A stretch of DNA of 64,000 bases. Source: Fusibacter sp. 3D3. Lineage in GTDB: Bacteria; Bacillota; Clostridia; Peptostreptococcales; Acidaminobacteraceae. The notes beneath the pieces were generated by a model. That model worked only from the letters and a program-made list of their open reading frames with translations. It did not search any database and had not been told where the DNA came from. The translations under genes and the position numbers were made by a program. The stretch's first letter is position 1, and each line of letters opens with the position of its first letter. The stretch spans positions 81,057-145,056 of the forward strand of contig NZ_BDHH01000008.1 of assembly GCF_001748365.1 (NCBI RefSeq), read 5' to 3'. Below are positions 1 to 9,269 of the stretch, piece after piece.

Positions 1-2
1 TG

Positions 3-1310
3 ACAGTCACAGACCTAGAAGGGGCGACCTCGAAGATCAATCAAAGGGTGTTTATAATGCCTGATGAAATGCCCATAACCCTGACCAGCACCCTAATCAC
101 AGAAAGACCAGAATTTAACACCCAAAGTATCCCCGCATCAGAAATTCTAAAACTCAAAGACATAAAAGTGAACACCACCTTAGCACATGGCATAGAAGTC
201 ACTTTAAAAAACAACGCTGGCACAACCCTTAAAAAGGACATTGCCTACACCAATAGCTCTACCGCTCACTACACCGAACCAAATGCAAGCGAAAGGCGCT
301 GGCATGACATCACCATAGAGATTCCAGCGCCTTACAAAGATGGGGACTATCAAATCGAACTCGCCCTAAAAGACCTAAAGACGCGCACAAGTGTAGACTA
401 TCCGATTTCGGGCGAGGACCAGATGATCAACACACACCCTTTCAAAGTGAAGACACCCGTTAAAATCACCGCATCACTCACCGCAGAAAGTGGCAACACC
501 TATGACCTCAAAGGCATCACAGGGCGATATTCAAACGAGACCCTCGTCAGACTCTTTTCAGGGACCCCCTATGAAAAGACCTTCGCTCTATCCAAAACCT
601 CAGAAACGCATAAAGCGAATCGCCTGGAAGACGAAGAGACATGGAAGCGCAATATAAAAGTCATCGCAACAGATCCAGTCACAGGTGCACCAGCACCCTC
701 AGGACAGTACACCGCAAGGTTTGAAACCCAGACGCTATCAGGGAACCGTGCCATAGACGAAGTCTCCTTTGACTATCAACCCGTAACCGTCAAATACTTC
801 GATGCCATAGGCTACTGGAACCACTGGAGAGGACAGACCACACTCAAGGGCGAAGTCACCACCATAGAACCTCACCGGTTTCTATCACACGAATGCGTGA
901 TCTTTGAAGCCTTAATCCAAGGGGATATAGAAAGGGCGCTCCTAAGGCTCAGCCCAGAACTGGAATCCATGACCTACTGGGACAAGTACAACAACGTCTA
1001 CCGCTATGAAGATGACTTTAAAACGAGATACTACTTCCCAGAACGCCTAAGACGCACCAAGAAAACCGCAGAAGGTGACCTCTGGCAATTTGAATACGCC
1101 CTGCCCTATGCAGACTCCACCCAGAGCTTTGAGAACGAGCGCCTAAAGCCGAGCTATAAAGCCACACTCTACGTCATCCCAAAGGGCGTGGACTGGCACG
1201 GTGACTATAACACAGAGGGCATGATCAAAATGGAGATCACCGACATCGACATCACAGGCAACATCTATGACCTGCTCTACATTGAGCCGGTTCGGGGGAA
1301 TCGGGAGTAG
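3..1310 (+). CDS. C-terminal part of a large protein of unknown function (5' end outside window)
   Basis: The reading frame is open from the first bases of the window, so the gene very probably begins upstream. A GTG at 48 lacks a ribosome-binding site and is unlikely to be the start. About 435 residues are visible. I recognise no catalytic motif, membrane segment or cell-wall anchor. The composition is rich in Thr, Tyr and acidic residues with alternating hydrophobic stretches, which suggests beta-sandwich domains of an extracellular or structural protein. Codon use favours C-ending codons (ACC, ATC, GCC) and differs visibly from the AT-rich genes that follow, a possible sign of transfer. 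A convergent MFS gene starts 33 bp downstream, with no clear terminator between them. Function unknown. Confidence 0.6.
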   Translation, partial: TVTDLEGATSKINQRVFIMPDEMPITLTSTLITERPEFNTQSIPASEILKLKDIKVNTTLAHGIEVTLKNNAGTTLKKDIAYTNSSTAHYTEPNASERRWHDITIEIPAPYKDGDYQIELALKDLKTRTSVDYPISGEDQMINTHPFKVKTPVKITASLTAESGNTYDLKGITGRYSNETLVRLFSGTPYEKTFALSKTSETHKANRLEDEETWKRNIKVIATDPVTGAPAPSGQYTARFETQTLSGNRAIDEVSFDYQPVTVKYFDAIGYWNHWRGQTTLKGEVTTIEPHRFLSHECVIFEALIQGDIERALLRLSPELESMTYWDKYNNVYRYEDDFKTRYYFPERLRRTKKTAEGDLWQFEYALPYADSTQSFENERLKPSYKATLYVIPKGVDWHGDYNTEGMIKMEITDIDITGNIYDLLYIEPVRGNRE

Positions 1311-1342
1311 GAAGTAGGAAAGTAAAAAAAGGTAGAAACCAT

Positions 1343-2539
1343 TTATAGATGCTTATACGTCTTAGAAATGCAATAAAATGCCAGTGCATAAGCACAAGCC
1401 GTAAATAAAAACATCACTTTAAAACTGATGAGATCCACCACTGCACCCAAAATAAGTGGACCTGTTATAGCCGCAAGCGAAGAAGCGAAATAATAAAGAC
1501 CTGTATACGTACCAATTTTATCTTCGCTTGTCTGTTCTACAACCAAGGGGTAGGAATTGATGTTGATGAGCGCCCAAAAGAACCCACCTATAAACATCAA
1601 AATCATCATGATGAGCGTTGAATAGGGCACGATCGTTCCAATGGATGCAAGAAGAATAAAAACTATCGTATCACCAAGAAGACCGATTAAAATCGTGCGA
1701 CGTTTTCCAAGTTTGCTGCCTATAAAGCCTGAGGGAATCGCAAAAGTTAAAAATGAAAGCGCAAAAAAGCCTAAAATGAGAGAGGCATCTGCAACTTCAA
1801 GCCTTAAGAACTGAACACAATAATTGCTAAAAGTGGCTTCGACACCTTGATATCCTACAAACCAAAAGAAAATGGCAATTAGAATCCAAGCTGTTGAATG
1901 ATTGGGATCGCGGTATATTTCAGATAGAGAATGCCTGAGACTTGGCATTTCTTCTTCAGAGCGGACACCCGTATTCGGTTCTTTTATAAACCTAAGGAGC
2001 ATAAAAAGTGCTAATAGCATAAGAAGTGCAGTTGTAAAAAAGGGTAGATTAGGGTTTGCACGGTACAAAAAAGACCCTCCCACAAGGACAAAGACCGAAG
2101 CGAGGCCGCCCATGAAATTAATGATCCCATTGGCTTTGCTTCGAAGCGGTGCAGGGGTAATATCGGGCATAAGAGCCACAGTAGGTGCTCTGTAAATCGC
2201 CATTGAAAAATTGAGCATGGTGATTGTAATCATAAAAGTTAAAAAATTAAGATAATGTGGCAATAGAATAAATGCAATTGCAGAGAGGGGAATACCAACC
2301 ATGAGATAGGGCATGCGCCTTCCAAAACGTGTATGCGTGCGATCACTTAATGAGGCAATAAAAGGGATTAAACTTACCGCCAAGATATTATCAAGCGTCA
2401 TAATGGCATTAATCTGGAATTGACTATCCATAAAGTCTCTTAGAAAAATAGGGACATAGATATTATACAGTGGCCAAACGAGGCTTACTGCAAAAAATCC
2501 GAGCCCTAATATGAAGGTTTGTTTAATATTGAGCTTCAT
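1343..2539 (-). CDS. MFS transporter
   Basis: A 398-residue integral membrane protein with about 12 hydrophobic segments, the usual size and layout of a major facilitator transporter. After the second segment, at about residues 64-75, it carries the charged loop SDRTHTRFGRRM, an A-like motif resembling the SLC45/GPH sugar-cation symporter branch. The ATG overlaps the stop of the upstream glycerophosphodiesterase gene by 4 bp and is preceded by GAGGAGG, so the two are co-transcribed and translationally coupled. The pairing suggests uptake or export of a glycerol, sugar or phosphodiester compound. That substrate guess is inference from context only. Confidence 0.8.
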   Translation of the reverse strand: MKLNIKQTFILGLGFFAVSLVWPLYNIYVPIFLRDFMDSQFQINAIMTLDNILAVSLIPFIASLSDRTHTRFGRRMPYLMVGIPLSAIAFILLPHYLNFLTFMITITMLNFSMAIYRAPTVALMPDITPAPLRSKANGIINFMGGLASVFVLVGGSFLYRANPNLPFFTTALLMLLALFMLLRFIKEPNTGVRSEEEMPSLRHSLSEIYRDPNHSTAWILIAIFFWFVGYQGVEATFSNYCVQFLRLEVADASLILGFFALSFLTFAIPSGFIGSKLGKRRTILIGLLGDTIVFILLASIGTIVPYSTLIMMILMFIGGFFWALININSYPLVVEQTSEDKIGTYTGLYYFASSLAAITGPLILGAVVDLISFKVMFLFTACAYALAFYCISKTYKHL

Positions 2540-3282
2540 ACGACCTCCTCATCAAAAAGTGCCAGTATTTTATCTGGGCAATCTGTTATGATTGCGTTTA
2601 TTTGTTGATCAATGAGTTGCCTTGCAACTTGAGGATCATTAAGCGTATAGGTGTTGATTTTGACTTCTTGCATCAAGAGCCCTTTTAAATGGTCGCCGCT
2701 CAGTGTCAAGTAATGTGGATGATAAAAATCAGCGTGAATTCGATCTAAGTAAAGCCAAGGTTCAATGAGCAATGCCGTCGTTAAAGCACCTGTTAATACG
2801 GACGCATCCAGTTCTTTAAGCCGCACAAGCGCTCGGTGATCGAATGAAGAAAAGATCAATTGATTCTTATTCAAATAATTCAAAGCAAGTTTTAGAGTGC
2901 GTTCTTCAATATCAGGATAAAATTGGCTTCCTGCTTTGAATTCAATATTGAGTATGCGAGGTTCTGAAAGCGGTTGTTCTCTTTCAAATTTCGAAAATAA
3001 TTCAAGGACTTCTTTTAGTGAGGGAATCCTCTCTTTTAAATTATTTTGATAAAGGGTCATCGTGCTTAGTGCTCTATATGTAAAATCATAGATAGAACCA
3101 CTTTGACCAGTCATGCGTTCAAGTTCAAAATCGTGAAAGACGACGATTTCCCCATCTTTAGAATAGTGAATATCCAGCTCTAAACCATGAGCGCCAATTT
3201 CTAATGCTTTTTGGAAGGCAAGTAATGTGTTTTCAGGGTATAAACTTCTAAAACCTCTATGGGCTAATACTTTAGTACTCAT
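2536..3282 (-). CDS. Glycerophosphodiester phosphodiesterase
   Basis: A 248-residue GDPD-family TIM-barrel enzyme that would hydrolyse glycerophosphodiesters to glycerol-3-phosphate and an alcohol. The family's catalytic pattern is present: HRG at residues 8-10, ENT at 17-19, E35 and D37 in GLELDIH, and H50 in VVFHD. The C-terminal part has the usual barrel strands (NTYTLND, AIITDCPDK). No signal peptide is visible, so the enzyme should be cytoplasmic. The start is supported by AAAGAGG upstream of ATG 3282. It is the first gene of a two-gene operon with the MFS transporter, whose ATG overlaps its stop. It lacks the extra membrane domain of some longer family members. Confidence 0.92.
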   Translation of the reverse strand: MSTKVLAHRGFRSLYPENTLLAFQKALEIGAHGLELDIHYSKDGEIVVFHDFELERMTGQSGSIYDFTYRALSTMTLYQNNLKERIPSLKEVLELFSKFEREQPLSEPRILNIEFKAGSQFYPDIEERTLKLALNYLNKNQLIFSSFDHRALVRLKELDASVLTGALTTALLIEPWLYLDRIHADFYHPHYLTLSGDHLKGLLMQEVKINTYTLNDPQVARQLIDQQINAIITDCPDKILALFDEEVV

Positions 3283-3342
3283 TATTGGACCTCTTTCTTT
3301 AGGCGCAGATCCTATTTTGACCTAACGCAAACTAATCCGTAT

Positions 3343-3373
3343 AAAAAAACAGTGAGCAGATCTGCTCACTGTT
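3343..3373 (-). terminator. Rho-independent terminator after cobT
   Basis: A perfect 13-bp inverted repeat (AACAGTGAGCAGA and its complement) is followed on the minus strand by a run of seven T. It lies 74 bp beyond the cobT stop and separates cobT from the glycerophosphodiesterase operon on the same strand. Confidence 0.85.
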
Positions 3374-3446
3374 CCTATTCGATATGGATTGATATAAATC
3401 CTTTATTTTGGATGAATCTCCTTTATATTTAACCTATATTTTACAA

Positions 3447-4490
3447 TTAGAGCGCATCAAAATGTGCTTCTTCAAAAGTGATCATCTCTAGGTTCATATA
3501 ACATGCAGCTTCGACGATATTAAAGGCAAGAAGTGCACCACTACCTTCGCCAAGGCGCATATTCATATCTAAAAAAGGATCAAGATTGAGATAATCTGTG
3601 GCAATTTTAGCCCCTTTTTCGAGTGAATAATGTGAAGGAATTAAGTAGTCTCTTACCAGTGGGTTGAGCTTACAGGCGATAATCGCAGAAACCGTAGAGA
3701 TAAAACCATCGATGATAATGGGCACTTTCTTATAAGCACCACCGATCATAGTGCCCGCCATGCCAGCGATATCAAGGCCACCTACTTTGGATAGAATATC
3801 CAGTGGATCATCTGCATTGGGTTTATTGATATCAATAGAACGTTTAATCACATCCGCTTTATGAGCCAATTTTTCCAGTGGAAAGTTCGCACCAATCCCT
3901 GTGATTTCACTTGGATCAATCCCTGTAATCACAGACAGAACAGCAGTGGACGTTGAGGTGTTTCCAATCCCCATTTCGCCAGTGGCCAAGATTTTTGCGC
4001 CATTATCGACAGCTTTTAGGGCTATTTCGATGCCAACTTCTAATGCCTTGATCGCTTCATCACGTGACATTGCAGGGCCTTTGGTCATATTATGCGTACC
4101 GTACATCACTTTTTTATTGATGACATATGCATCTTCTATGTCGGTCATAACGCCGATGTCCACGGCGTAGATTTTAGCATTCATTTGTTTGGCCAGCGCG
4201 CCTGCACCCGTTAATCCTCTTGGAATATTAAGAGTCTGAATATAAGTCACATTTTGAGGCGCAGAAGCGATGTCTTCAACACATACCCCGTTATCAGCGC
4301 ACATGACAATAAGTGCTTTTTCATCTGTCATGGGATAGGCTTCTCCTGTGATACCAGATACTTGAATCACAAGATCTTCTAATTTCCCCAGAGAGCCCTG
4401 TGGCTTATTGAGATTTTCAACGCGATTTCGAACAGTTGCCATCATATCGCGATCAATCTCTGTAATACCGGCTAATACTTTTTTTAACAT
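3447..4490 (-). CDS. cobT: Nicotinate-nucleotide-dimethylbenzimidazole phosphoribosyltransferase
   Basis: A 347-residue CobT, the usual length. It makes alpha-ribazole phosphate from nicotinate mononucleotide and a lower-ligand base for the nucleotide loop of cobalamin. Family signatures are visible: NKPQGSLGKLEDL near residue 29, the GEMGIGNTS segment in the middle (about 172-180), and the C-terminal RLGEGSGALLAF segment, whose glutamate is the expected catalytic base. No other cobalamin gene lies next to it, so it is a single-gene unit with its own cobalamin riboswitch upstream and terminator downstream. That arrangement implies repression when cobalamin is plentiful. Confidence 0.96.
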   Translation of the reverse strand: MLKKVLAGITEIDRDMMATVRNRVENLNKPQGSLGKLEDLVIQVSGITGEAYPMTDEKALIVMCADNGVCVEDIASAPQNVTYIQTLNIPRGLTGAGALAKQMNAKIYAVDIGVMTDIEDAYVINKKVMYGTHNMTKGPAMSRDEAIKALEVGIEIALKAVDNGAKILATGEMGIGNTSTSTAVLSVITGIDPSEITGIGANFPLEKLAHKADVIKRSIDINKPNADDPLDILSKVGGLDIAGMAGTMIGGAYKKVPIIIDGFISTVSAIIACKLNPLVRDYLIPSHYSLEKGAKIATDYLNLDPFLDMNMRLGEGSGALLAFNIVEAACYMNLEMITFEEAHFDAL

Positions 4491-4544
4491 GAATATCCTC
4501 CTTCAATGACATGGCGTAAAGGCATAAACTTTATGCAAATGGCA

Positions 4545-4574
4545 CAAAAAAAGCCCATTACTCCTAGAGTAATG
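4545..4574 (-). terminator. Expression-platform terminator of the cobalamin riboswitch
   Basis: The hairpin CATTACTC-ctag-AGTAATG is followed on the minus strand by GGC and seven T. It sits between the riboswitch aptamer and cobT, the position expected for transcription attenuation. Confidence 0.8.
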
Positions 4575-4589
4575 AACTTTGCCTTCATT

Positions 4590-4770
4590 CATTGTTTGGC
4601 TTGTCGGCAGGTCTCCTGGCTCAGCATCATCACGAATCTTACGCCTTCCCGAGTAAACTCAGTGGCATGTGTAAGTCGCTCCACTTTACAGTGATGGGTT
4701 CGCTTAGGATTTTCACCTAATTCCCTATTCTCCAAAATCATTTGGCACCGCACATGTCGTTTATAGTGTT
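4590..4770 (-). promoter_or_regulatory. Cobalamin (B12) riboswitch
   Basis: Read on the minus strand, this leader contains the conserved B12 box AGGAGACCTGCCGACAAGCC near its 3' end. Further upstream are the other conserved aptamer blocks (GTGCCA, TAGGGAAT and the AGTGGAGCGACTTAC region). A terminator hairpin and then cobT follow. The arrangement matches the canonical class I cobalamin aptamer that lowers expression when adenosylcobalamin binds. The outer boundaries are approximate. Confidence 0.93.
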
Positions 4771-4835
4771 GTTACACAAAATATATTATATGAAATTTAA
4801 ATGCACGTCAAGAGTCTAAAGTCATTTTTAAAATT

Positions 4836-5513
4836 CTAGTATGCATTAGAAAGCAACTTATGAATCCAATAAGATGAGATGACGATGAGTAACATCACGA
4901 TAATATTCACTGTAAAGAGTGTTTTTTTCCCGATCCAAGCCAGAAGTAAGAGTAGTGCCATAAATGAAGCGCCTTTGATAAATGCTTTTAAGATATGGTG
5001 TTTGGTTTCAGCCTTGTGCTCAAGTGATTTTCCAAGGATTACTTGTACAAGGATATAGGCGCCAATAATAATGGCAAAATAGGCACATACCTCAAATATC
5101 GAAAGTGAAAGTTGAAAATCTTTTGGACTGCCACTTATAGTGTCTTTAATGAGAGCATAAGTTTCACTTGCCATGGCAAGTGTGATCGTCCCTAAAATAG
5201 AAGTTGAAAGACAAACAATATCGAGAAGTTCATAAAGCTTTTCTTTAGGTGTTTTTGGTGGCAAGCTTGCAATCACATCGTCACAAAAGACTTTATAGTC
5301 TTCACCGATTACCGTTTGAATATCATCATTTCTCTCTTGAGCAGAAAGAACCATTTCAAGGAGATCGTGACGCACAACCTCTTGATGATATTCTGAAATA
5401 TTTGCAACGCGCAGGTAGCAGATGATATCCGTTAAGACTTCGTTATTTGCTTTGCTTAGTTTTTTATCGAGCGCGTTATTGAGTTGATTGAGTTTTTGCG
5501 TTTCTTTTTTCAT
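4836..5513 (-). CDS. Membrane protein encoded with a PadR regulator
   Basis: A 225-residue protein with a soluble, helical N-terminal half (about residues 1-85, many Lys, Glu and Asn) followed by about four hydrophobic segments (roughly 95-115, 130-155, 178-195 and 197-217). The start overlaps the stop of the PadR-type regulator gene by 4 bp, so the two are coupled. In many Firmicutes a PadR repressor is paired with a membrane protein of this architecture (HAAS, DUF1700 or DUF1129-like). I cannot assign this one to a named family from sequence alone. It may act in membrane stress sensing or as an accessory to an unlinked transporter. Confidence 0.75.
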   Translation of the reverse strand: MKKETQKLNQLNNALDKKLSKANNEVLTDIICYLRVANISEYHQEVVRHDLLEMVLSAQERNDDIQTVIGEDYKVFCDDVIASLPPKTPKEKLYELLDIVCLSTSILGTITLAMASETYALIKDTISGSPKDFQLSLSIFEVCAYFAIIIGAYILVQVILGKSLEHKAETKHHILKAFIKGASFMALLLLLAWIGKKTLFTVNIIVMLLIVISSYWIHKLLSNAY

Positions 5514-5842
5514 TTGGGATCACCTCTGTCTGAAAATAGTGTGTCAACCGCAGTTTTGAGTTCTTGCCAGTTGGATAAAAAGGTTTCAAGTTCTACTTGA
5601 CCGGTTTGGGAAATAGAGAAATACTTTCTTTTGGGGCCTAATGGAGAAGTTCTATGCTGTGCAGTTATTAGAGCATTTTTTTCAAGTCTCAAAAGGATCG
5701 GATAGATAGTGCCTTCTGAAATATTAGAAAAACCATATGTTTGAAGTGCTTGCGAAATTTCATAGCCATATGTTTCTTGATGACTGATAACCTTTAAAAT
5801 ACAGCCCTCCAAAGTCCCTTTTAGCATTTGTGATGGTATCAA
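5510..5842 (-). CDS. PadR-family transcriptional regulator
   Basis: A winged-helix regulator of about 110 residues. The sequence begins IPSQMLKGTLEGCILKVI, a typical PadR beginning, and continues with YGYEISQAL, EGTIYPILLRLEK (recognition helix) and GPKRKYFSI (wing). I choose TTG 5842 as the start because AAGGGAG lies 9 bp upstream and because it gives the usual family N-terminus. A longer reading to 5878 would add about 12 residues not seen in relatives. It overlaps the following membrane protein gene by 4 bp. PadR proteins usually repress their own operon. Confidence 0.88.
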   Translation of the reverse strand: MIPSQMLKGTLEGCILKVISHQETYGYEISQALQTYGFSNISEGTIYPILLRLEKNALITAQHRTSPLGPKRKYFSISQTGQVELETFLSNWQELKTAVDTLFSDRGDPK

Positions 5843-5962
5843 ATTTTTCACTCCCTTAAATGGTACTATGTAATACATAATACCTAGCTATATTGTAATG
5901 CATAATAGTCAAACTGTCAAACTGTCTTTTTTTAGTGAAGAGGTGAGCCCTAATAGTTAAAA

Positions 5963-5995
5963 AGCAAAACAGTCTTCACTTGAGGCTGTTTTGCT
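5963..5995. repeat. Intergenic hairpin
   Basis: An inverted repeat, AGCAAAACAG and CTGTTTTGCT, separated by 13 bp. It lies between the divergent padR and Crp/Fnr genes. There is no T-run on either side, so it is not a standard terminator. It may be a regulator site or part of the adjacent repeat element. Confidence 0.5.
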
Positions 5996-6009
5996 AGTAT
6001 GAGATAATA

Positions 6010-6048
6010 GCGTTAGAGTGTCAAAAGTCAGTTTTGATACTCAAGCGC
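6010..6048. repeat. Palindromic copy of the GTTAGRGTGTCAAAA dispersed repeat
   Basis: GCGTTAGAGTGTCAAAA is followed by GTCAG and then TTTTGATACTCAAGCGC, a near-perfect palindrome with a 5-bp loop. The left half with its loop (GTTAGAGTGTCAAAAGTCAG) matches, in reverse complement, the sequence at 63951-63972 with two differences. Related half-sites occur at 21900, 51543 and 63854. Confidence 0.6.
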
Positions 6049-6100
6049 ATATAGGATAGATAAAACTTAAAATTTAGGAGCTTGTAGCGGAGGCGTGCTT

Positions 6101-6781
6101 ATGAAAAGATGTAAAGTTGAAATGCTGGATAGCGCTTTAAAAAGTAAGGTTGAGCAATATAAGGACTTATTTGAATCTGTATATCCTTTTATTCAGGTTG
6201 AAATCTTTGAAGCAAATGAAAATATTGTTTATTTTAATGAAGAAATCAGTCACTTGCGCTATCTTATAAAAGGAAGGGCAAAAACATCACTGGTACATGA
6301 AAATGGCAAACGCTCCATTATTCAGTTTGTGATGCCCGATGAGTTCATTGGTGAGTTGAGCCTTATTGATGTGGAAAAACAACCTAAAGATGTGGTCGCA
6401 ATTTCAGAATGTATCTGCATTTCACTTGCGTTTTTAGATGTAAAAGCCATTCTTTTAAAAGATGACAAATTTCTATTGGCATTAAGTCGTTATATTGGTC
6501 AAAAATTATTAAAGCGAACGTGGTTTAACTCAAAAAATCAAAATTATGAGCTCAAAAACCGCCTTGCAGCTCATGTTTTAATGTCTTCTAATAAAGGCAT
6601 TTACCAAGAAAAACATACGGAAACAGCTGAATTTTTAGGCGTTAGCTATAGACATTTGTTGCATACATTCTATAATTTTCAAGCAGAAGGTCTAATCGCA
6701 AAGCAGAAGAAGGGTTATAAAATTGATGCGGAAGGGTTAGCCATTTTGGCTAAAGATATAGAGATTGGGGATTATGTTTAG
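6101..6781 (+). CDS. Crp/Fnr-family transcriptional regulator (YeiL-like)
   Basis: A 226-residue regulator with an N-terminal cyclic-nucleotide-binding-like beta-barrel (about residues 28-120, including DEFIGELSLI) and a C-terminal helix-turn-helix (about 175-215, TAEFLGVSYRHLLHTF). It has no cysteine cluster of the FNR type at the N-terminus. The overall sequence resembles the YeiL branch of the family. ATG 6101 is chosen because GGAGG lies 7 bp upstream. The GTG at 6095 is too close to that site. It is monocistronic, in a region flanked by palindromes. The target is unknown. Confidence 0.85.
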   Translation: MKRCKVEMLDSALKSKVEQYKDLFESVYPFIQVEIFEANENIVYFNEEISHLRYLIKGRAKTSLVHENGKRSIIQFVMPDEFIGELSLIDVEKQPKDVVAISECICISLAFLDVKAILLKDDKFLLALSRYIGQKLLKRTWFNSKNQNYELKNRLAAHVLMSSNKGIYQEKHTETAEFLGVSYRHLLHTFYNFQAEGLIAKQKKGYKIDAEGLAILAKDIEIGDYV

Positions 6782-6841
6782 GAGATAAAGTTGCTTTAAA
6801 TTAATACAAAATGATTATGCCTTCAATGTGATTGTCAATTG

Positions 6842-8050
6842 CTAGAGTTCTTTTCTATTATCTAGGAATATGAGAAGACTTAGGAAAAGAGAAGCTCCCA
6901 GCACGAACCACCATATTTGAATTGGACCTATGATGGGAATGAGCCATCCGCTTAGGAGTACGCCAAGTGCATTCATCCCTTCTTTTAAGATGAGATAAAG
7001 TGCGTTGATTCGCCCTCTAAAATCAGTTGGCGTGTGATCTGCAATATAAGTTTTAATATTTGTAGCCATGAGGATTTCTCCGAAGGTCCAAGTGATTGTG
7101 GCGAGCACATAGAAAAGGTAGCCTGATATAATGGCATACAGTCCAAAACCAACTGCATAAAAAATACCTCCGAGAATAATGTTCACAGAAGTGGCATTAT
7201 TTTTAGTTTTAAGTGTAATGAATGAAGTACTTAAAATCACCGTAAAGGCATTGATGCTGAAAATAGTACCCAGCAAGGCAGAACCGTTGTCGTTAAAGGC
7301 ATAGGCAAATAATAGAGGCAGAGAAAATTTGACTTGTACATAGATCAGGGAGAATGCAGATGTAATCAAGATAAAAGTCGCCAATCTTTTATTGGATTTT
7401 AAAATAGAAGCTGTTGTGGCATTGCTTTTGACCCATAAAGTTTCGGGATCTACATGTGAGCTGATCATCGTTTTTATATAGTGCTCACTGATGAATGTAA
7501 AGACCAGCATAACGGCAATGAGGGATGTGAGGACATCTATCATGAAGAATAAAGGCAAATTGATTTTAAATAGAAGACCCGCTAGGGCAGGTCCAACGGC
7601 TACGCCGATATTGATACCGAGGTACATCAATGAGAGCCCAAGCTTGCGTTTTTCAACGGGCATGAGGTCAATTGCCAATGCATCTAGTGCAGGTCTAACA
7701 GCGCCATTGAAAAAGGTTGAAGTGATTAATAGTATAATGATGACATGTGGTGTTGAAATAAAAGCACAGGGGAAGAGTGTCAGACCGGCAATGGTTTGCA
7801 TGATAAGGTAAATTTTACGTCTGCCATAGTGATCGGCGAGTTTTCCCCCCATAAGTGAGCCCGGCATTCGGCTCACAAGTGCAAGTGTGACCACAATACT
7901 AGACTCCGTCACAGACATACTCAGCTTTTGAGTGAGATACAATGCTAAAAGAGGGCTGACGAAATCGCCAAATCGATTGATGACATTGGCGATAAATAGA
8001 ACATAGACTTCTCTAGGAAGGCCTTTATATTCGTTGAAAAATTGAAACAT
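6842..8050 (-). CDS. MFS transporter (drug/metabolite efflux type)
   Basis: A 402-residue major facilitator with about 12 hydrophobic segments. Motif A, GGKLADHYGRRKIYL, lies at about residues 68-82 between the second and third segments. The sequence FINAL-INVGVAVGPALAG type helix (LGINIGVAVGPALAG) near residue 145 is the motif C found in antiporters of the drug-efflux branches. The ATG is preceded by GGAGGTT. The gene is divergent from the LysR-type regulator at 8202, which is therefore its most likely regulator. Substrate unknown. Confidence 0.85.
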   Translation of the reverse strand: MFQFFNEYKGLPREVYVLFIANVINRFGDFVSPLLALYLTQKLSMSVTESSIVVTLALVSRMPGSLMGGKLADHYGRRKIYLIMQTIAGLTLFPCAFISTPHVIIILLITSTFFNGAVRPALDALAIDLMPVEKRKLGLSLMYLGINIGVAVGPALAGLLFKINLPLFFMIDVLTSLIAVMLVFTFISEHYIKTMISSHVDPETLWVKSNATTASILKSNKRLATFILITSAFSLIYVQVKFSLPLLFAYAFNDNGSALLGTIFSINAFTVILSTSFITLKTKNNATSVNIILGGIFYAVGFGLYAIISGYLFYVLATITWTFGEILMATNIKTYIADHTPTDFRGRINALYLILKEGMNALGVLLSGWLIPIIGPIQIWWFVLGASLFLSLLIFLDNRKEL

Positions 8051-8201
8051 GACTTAACCTCCATAATGGATACCGATGATGTGATATAGGGTTTAGCTTT
8101 ATATGGATATCCTGTAGACTTGATTTTAGCAAAAAAAAATAGTATTGTATAACAAATAAATACGATGCAATTAATCGATTTTATCGATAAAGGAGACCTG
8201 T

Positions 8202-9086
8202 ATGAACACGGACGTTTATCAAACATTTGTGACTCTAGCTAAAACACTTAGTTTTTCAAAAACAGCTGAACAGCTTAACGTGGTACAATCTACGGTTTCA
8301 TCACGTATCGTTGAACTTGAAAAACATTTGGACCAAACCTTGTTCAATCGGAGTAAACGATTGGTCGAGTTGACACATGCTGGTCGTGTGTTCTTGCCCC
8401 ATGCCGAAAAAATACTTAAAAATGAACAAATGGGGATAGAAAAGCTCAAGACGATAAGGATTTATGAGGATAAGCTTAAAATTTGCAACGTGGGCAGTAT
8501 TTATAGGGGGAAAATCGCTGGTATTGTCAATGAATTTTATAATAAATATCCTATGTATGAGGTTGATATTGAGTTTAAGATTTCAGAGATTCAGGTGGAT
8601 ATGCTCATTGAAAGTGAAATTGATATTGGATTTTTAAACAGAAAACCCCTTTCAAGGAAAATTGAAGTGAGACCCTATATGGATTATCATATGATACTGG
8701 TGGCGCCAAGTGATTATCCAATTGGTCATAAAATTGAAAGGGAGCAGTTATCCGAAATCGACCTTTCTGTAATCAGTCATAATCCACAACTTCAGGAGTG
8801 GTTTGATGAAATTTTGCCTACAAACTATAGACCGAGATTACGCATTAACAGTAGCATTCAATTACGCGATCACATCAAAAGGGGTTACGGCTGTGCTTTT
8901 TTACAAGATTTTTTGGTTAAGGAAGATATCGCAGAAGGGCGCATGAAGCAAATCGAGATAGAGGGCGTTAAACCACTTAAGCTTTCAAGCTATATCGCTA
9001 TAAATAAATCTAGAGCAAACGCTGAGGTCGTACAGCGTTTTTTAGAATTGATTCCAGAATGGGATGAATTTAAGTACAATATTTGA
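8202..9086 (+). CDS. LysR-family transcriptional regulator
   Basis: A 294-residue LysR regulator. The N-terminal winged helix-turn-helix spans about residues 1-60 (LAKTLSFSKTAEQLNVVQSTVSSRI) and a periplasmic-binding-protein-like effector domain spans about 88-290. ATG 8202 has AAAGGAGA upstream. It is divergent from the MFS transporter gene, with a 151-bp spacer containing AT-rich dyads, the usual arrangement for a LysR regulator and its target. The effector is unknown. Confidence 0.9.
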   Translation: MNTDVYQTFVTLAKTLSFSKTAEQLNVVQSTVSSRIVELEKHLDQTLFNRSKRLVELTHAGRVFLPHAEKILKNEQMGIEKLKTIRIYEDKLKICNVGSIYRGKIAGIVNEFYNKYPMYEVDIEFKISEIQVDMLIESEIDIGFLNRKPLSRKIEVRPYMDYHMILVAPSDYPIGHKIEREQLSEIDLSVISHNPQLQEWFDEILPTNYRPRLRINSSIQLRDHIKRGYGCAFLQDFLVKEDIAEGRMKQIEIEGVKPLKLSSYIAINKSRANAEVVQRFLELIPEWDEFKYNI

Positions 9087-9097
9087 ATCAAAAATGG

Positions 9098-9226
9098 ATG
9101 ATTTTAGAGGTGTCCGATCATAAAAAAACGTTGAAAGCAGAATACTTTATTGAACCGCCTTATCAAGCGACTATTAGTCACGAGTTATTCAACGGAGAAT
9201 GGTCAAGTGAAAAATTGACTTATTAG
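9098..9226 (+). pseudogene. Short open frame, probably a gene remnant
   Basis: A 42-codon frame begins ATG ATT TTA GAG. Its translation reads like real protein (DHKKTLKAEYFIEPPYQA near the start, then HELFNGEWSSEKLTY at the end), but there is no ribosome-binding site and the length is far below that of a domain. It starts 11 bp after the LysR stop. I read it as the leftover C-terminus of a deleted gene. I cannot name the family. Confidence 0.35.
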
Positions 9227-9269
9227 AAAATTAGTGATATAGAACAGATCGACCGCATTCGAACACGGC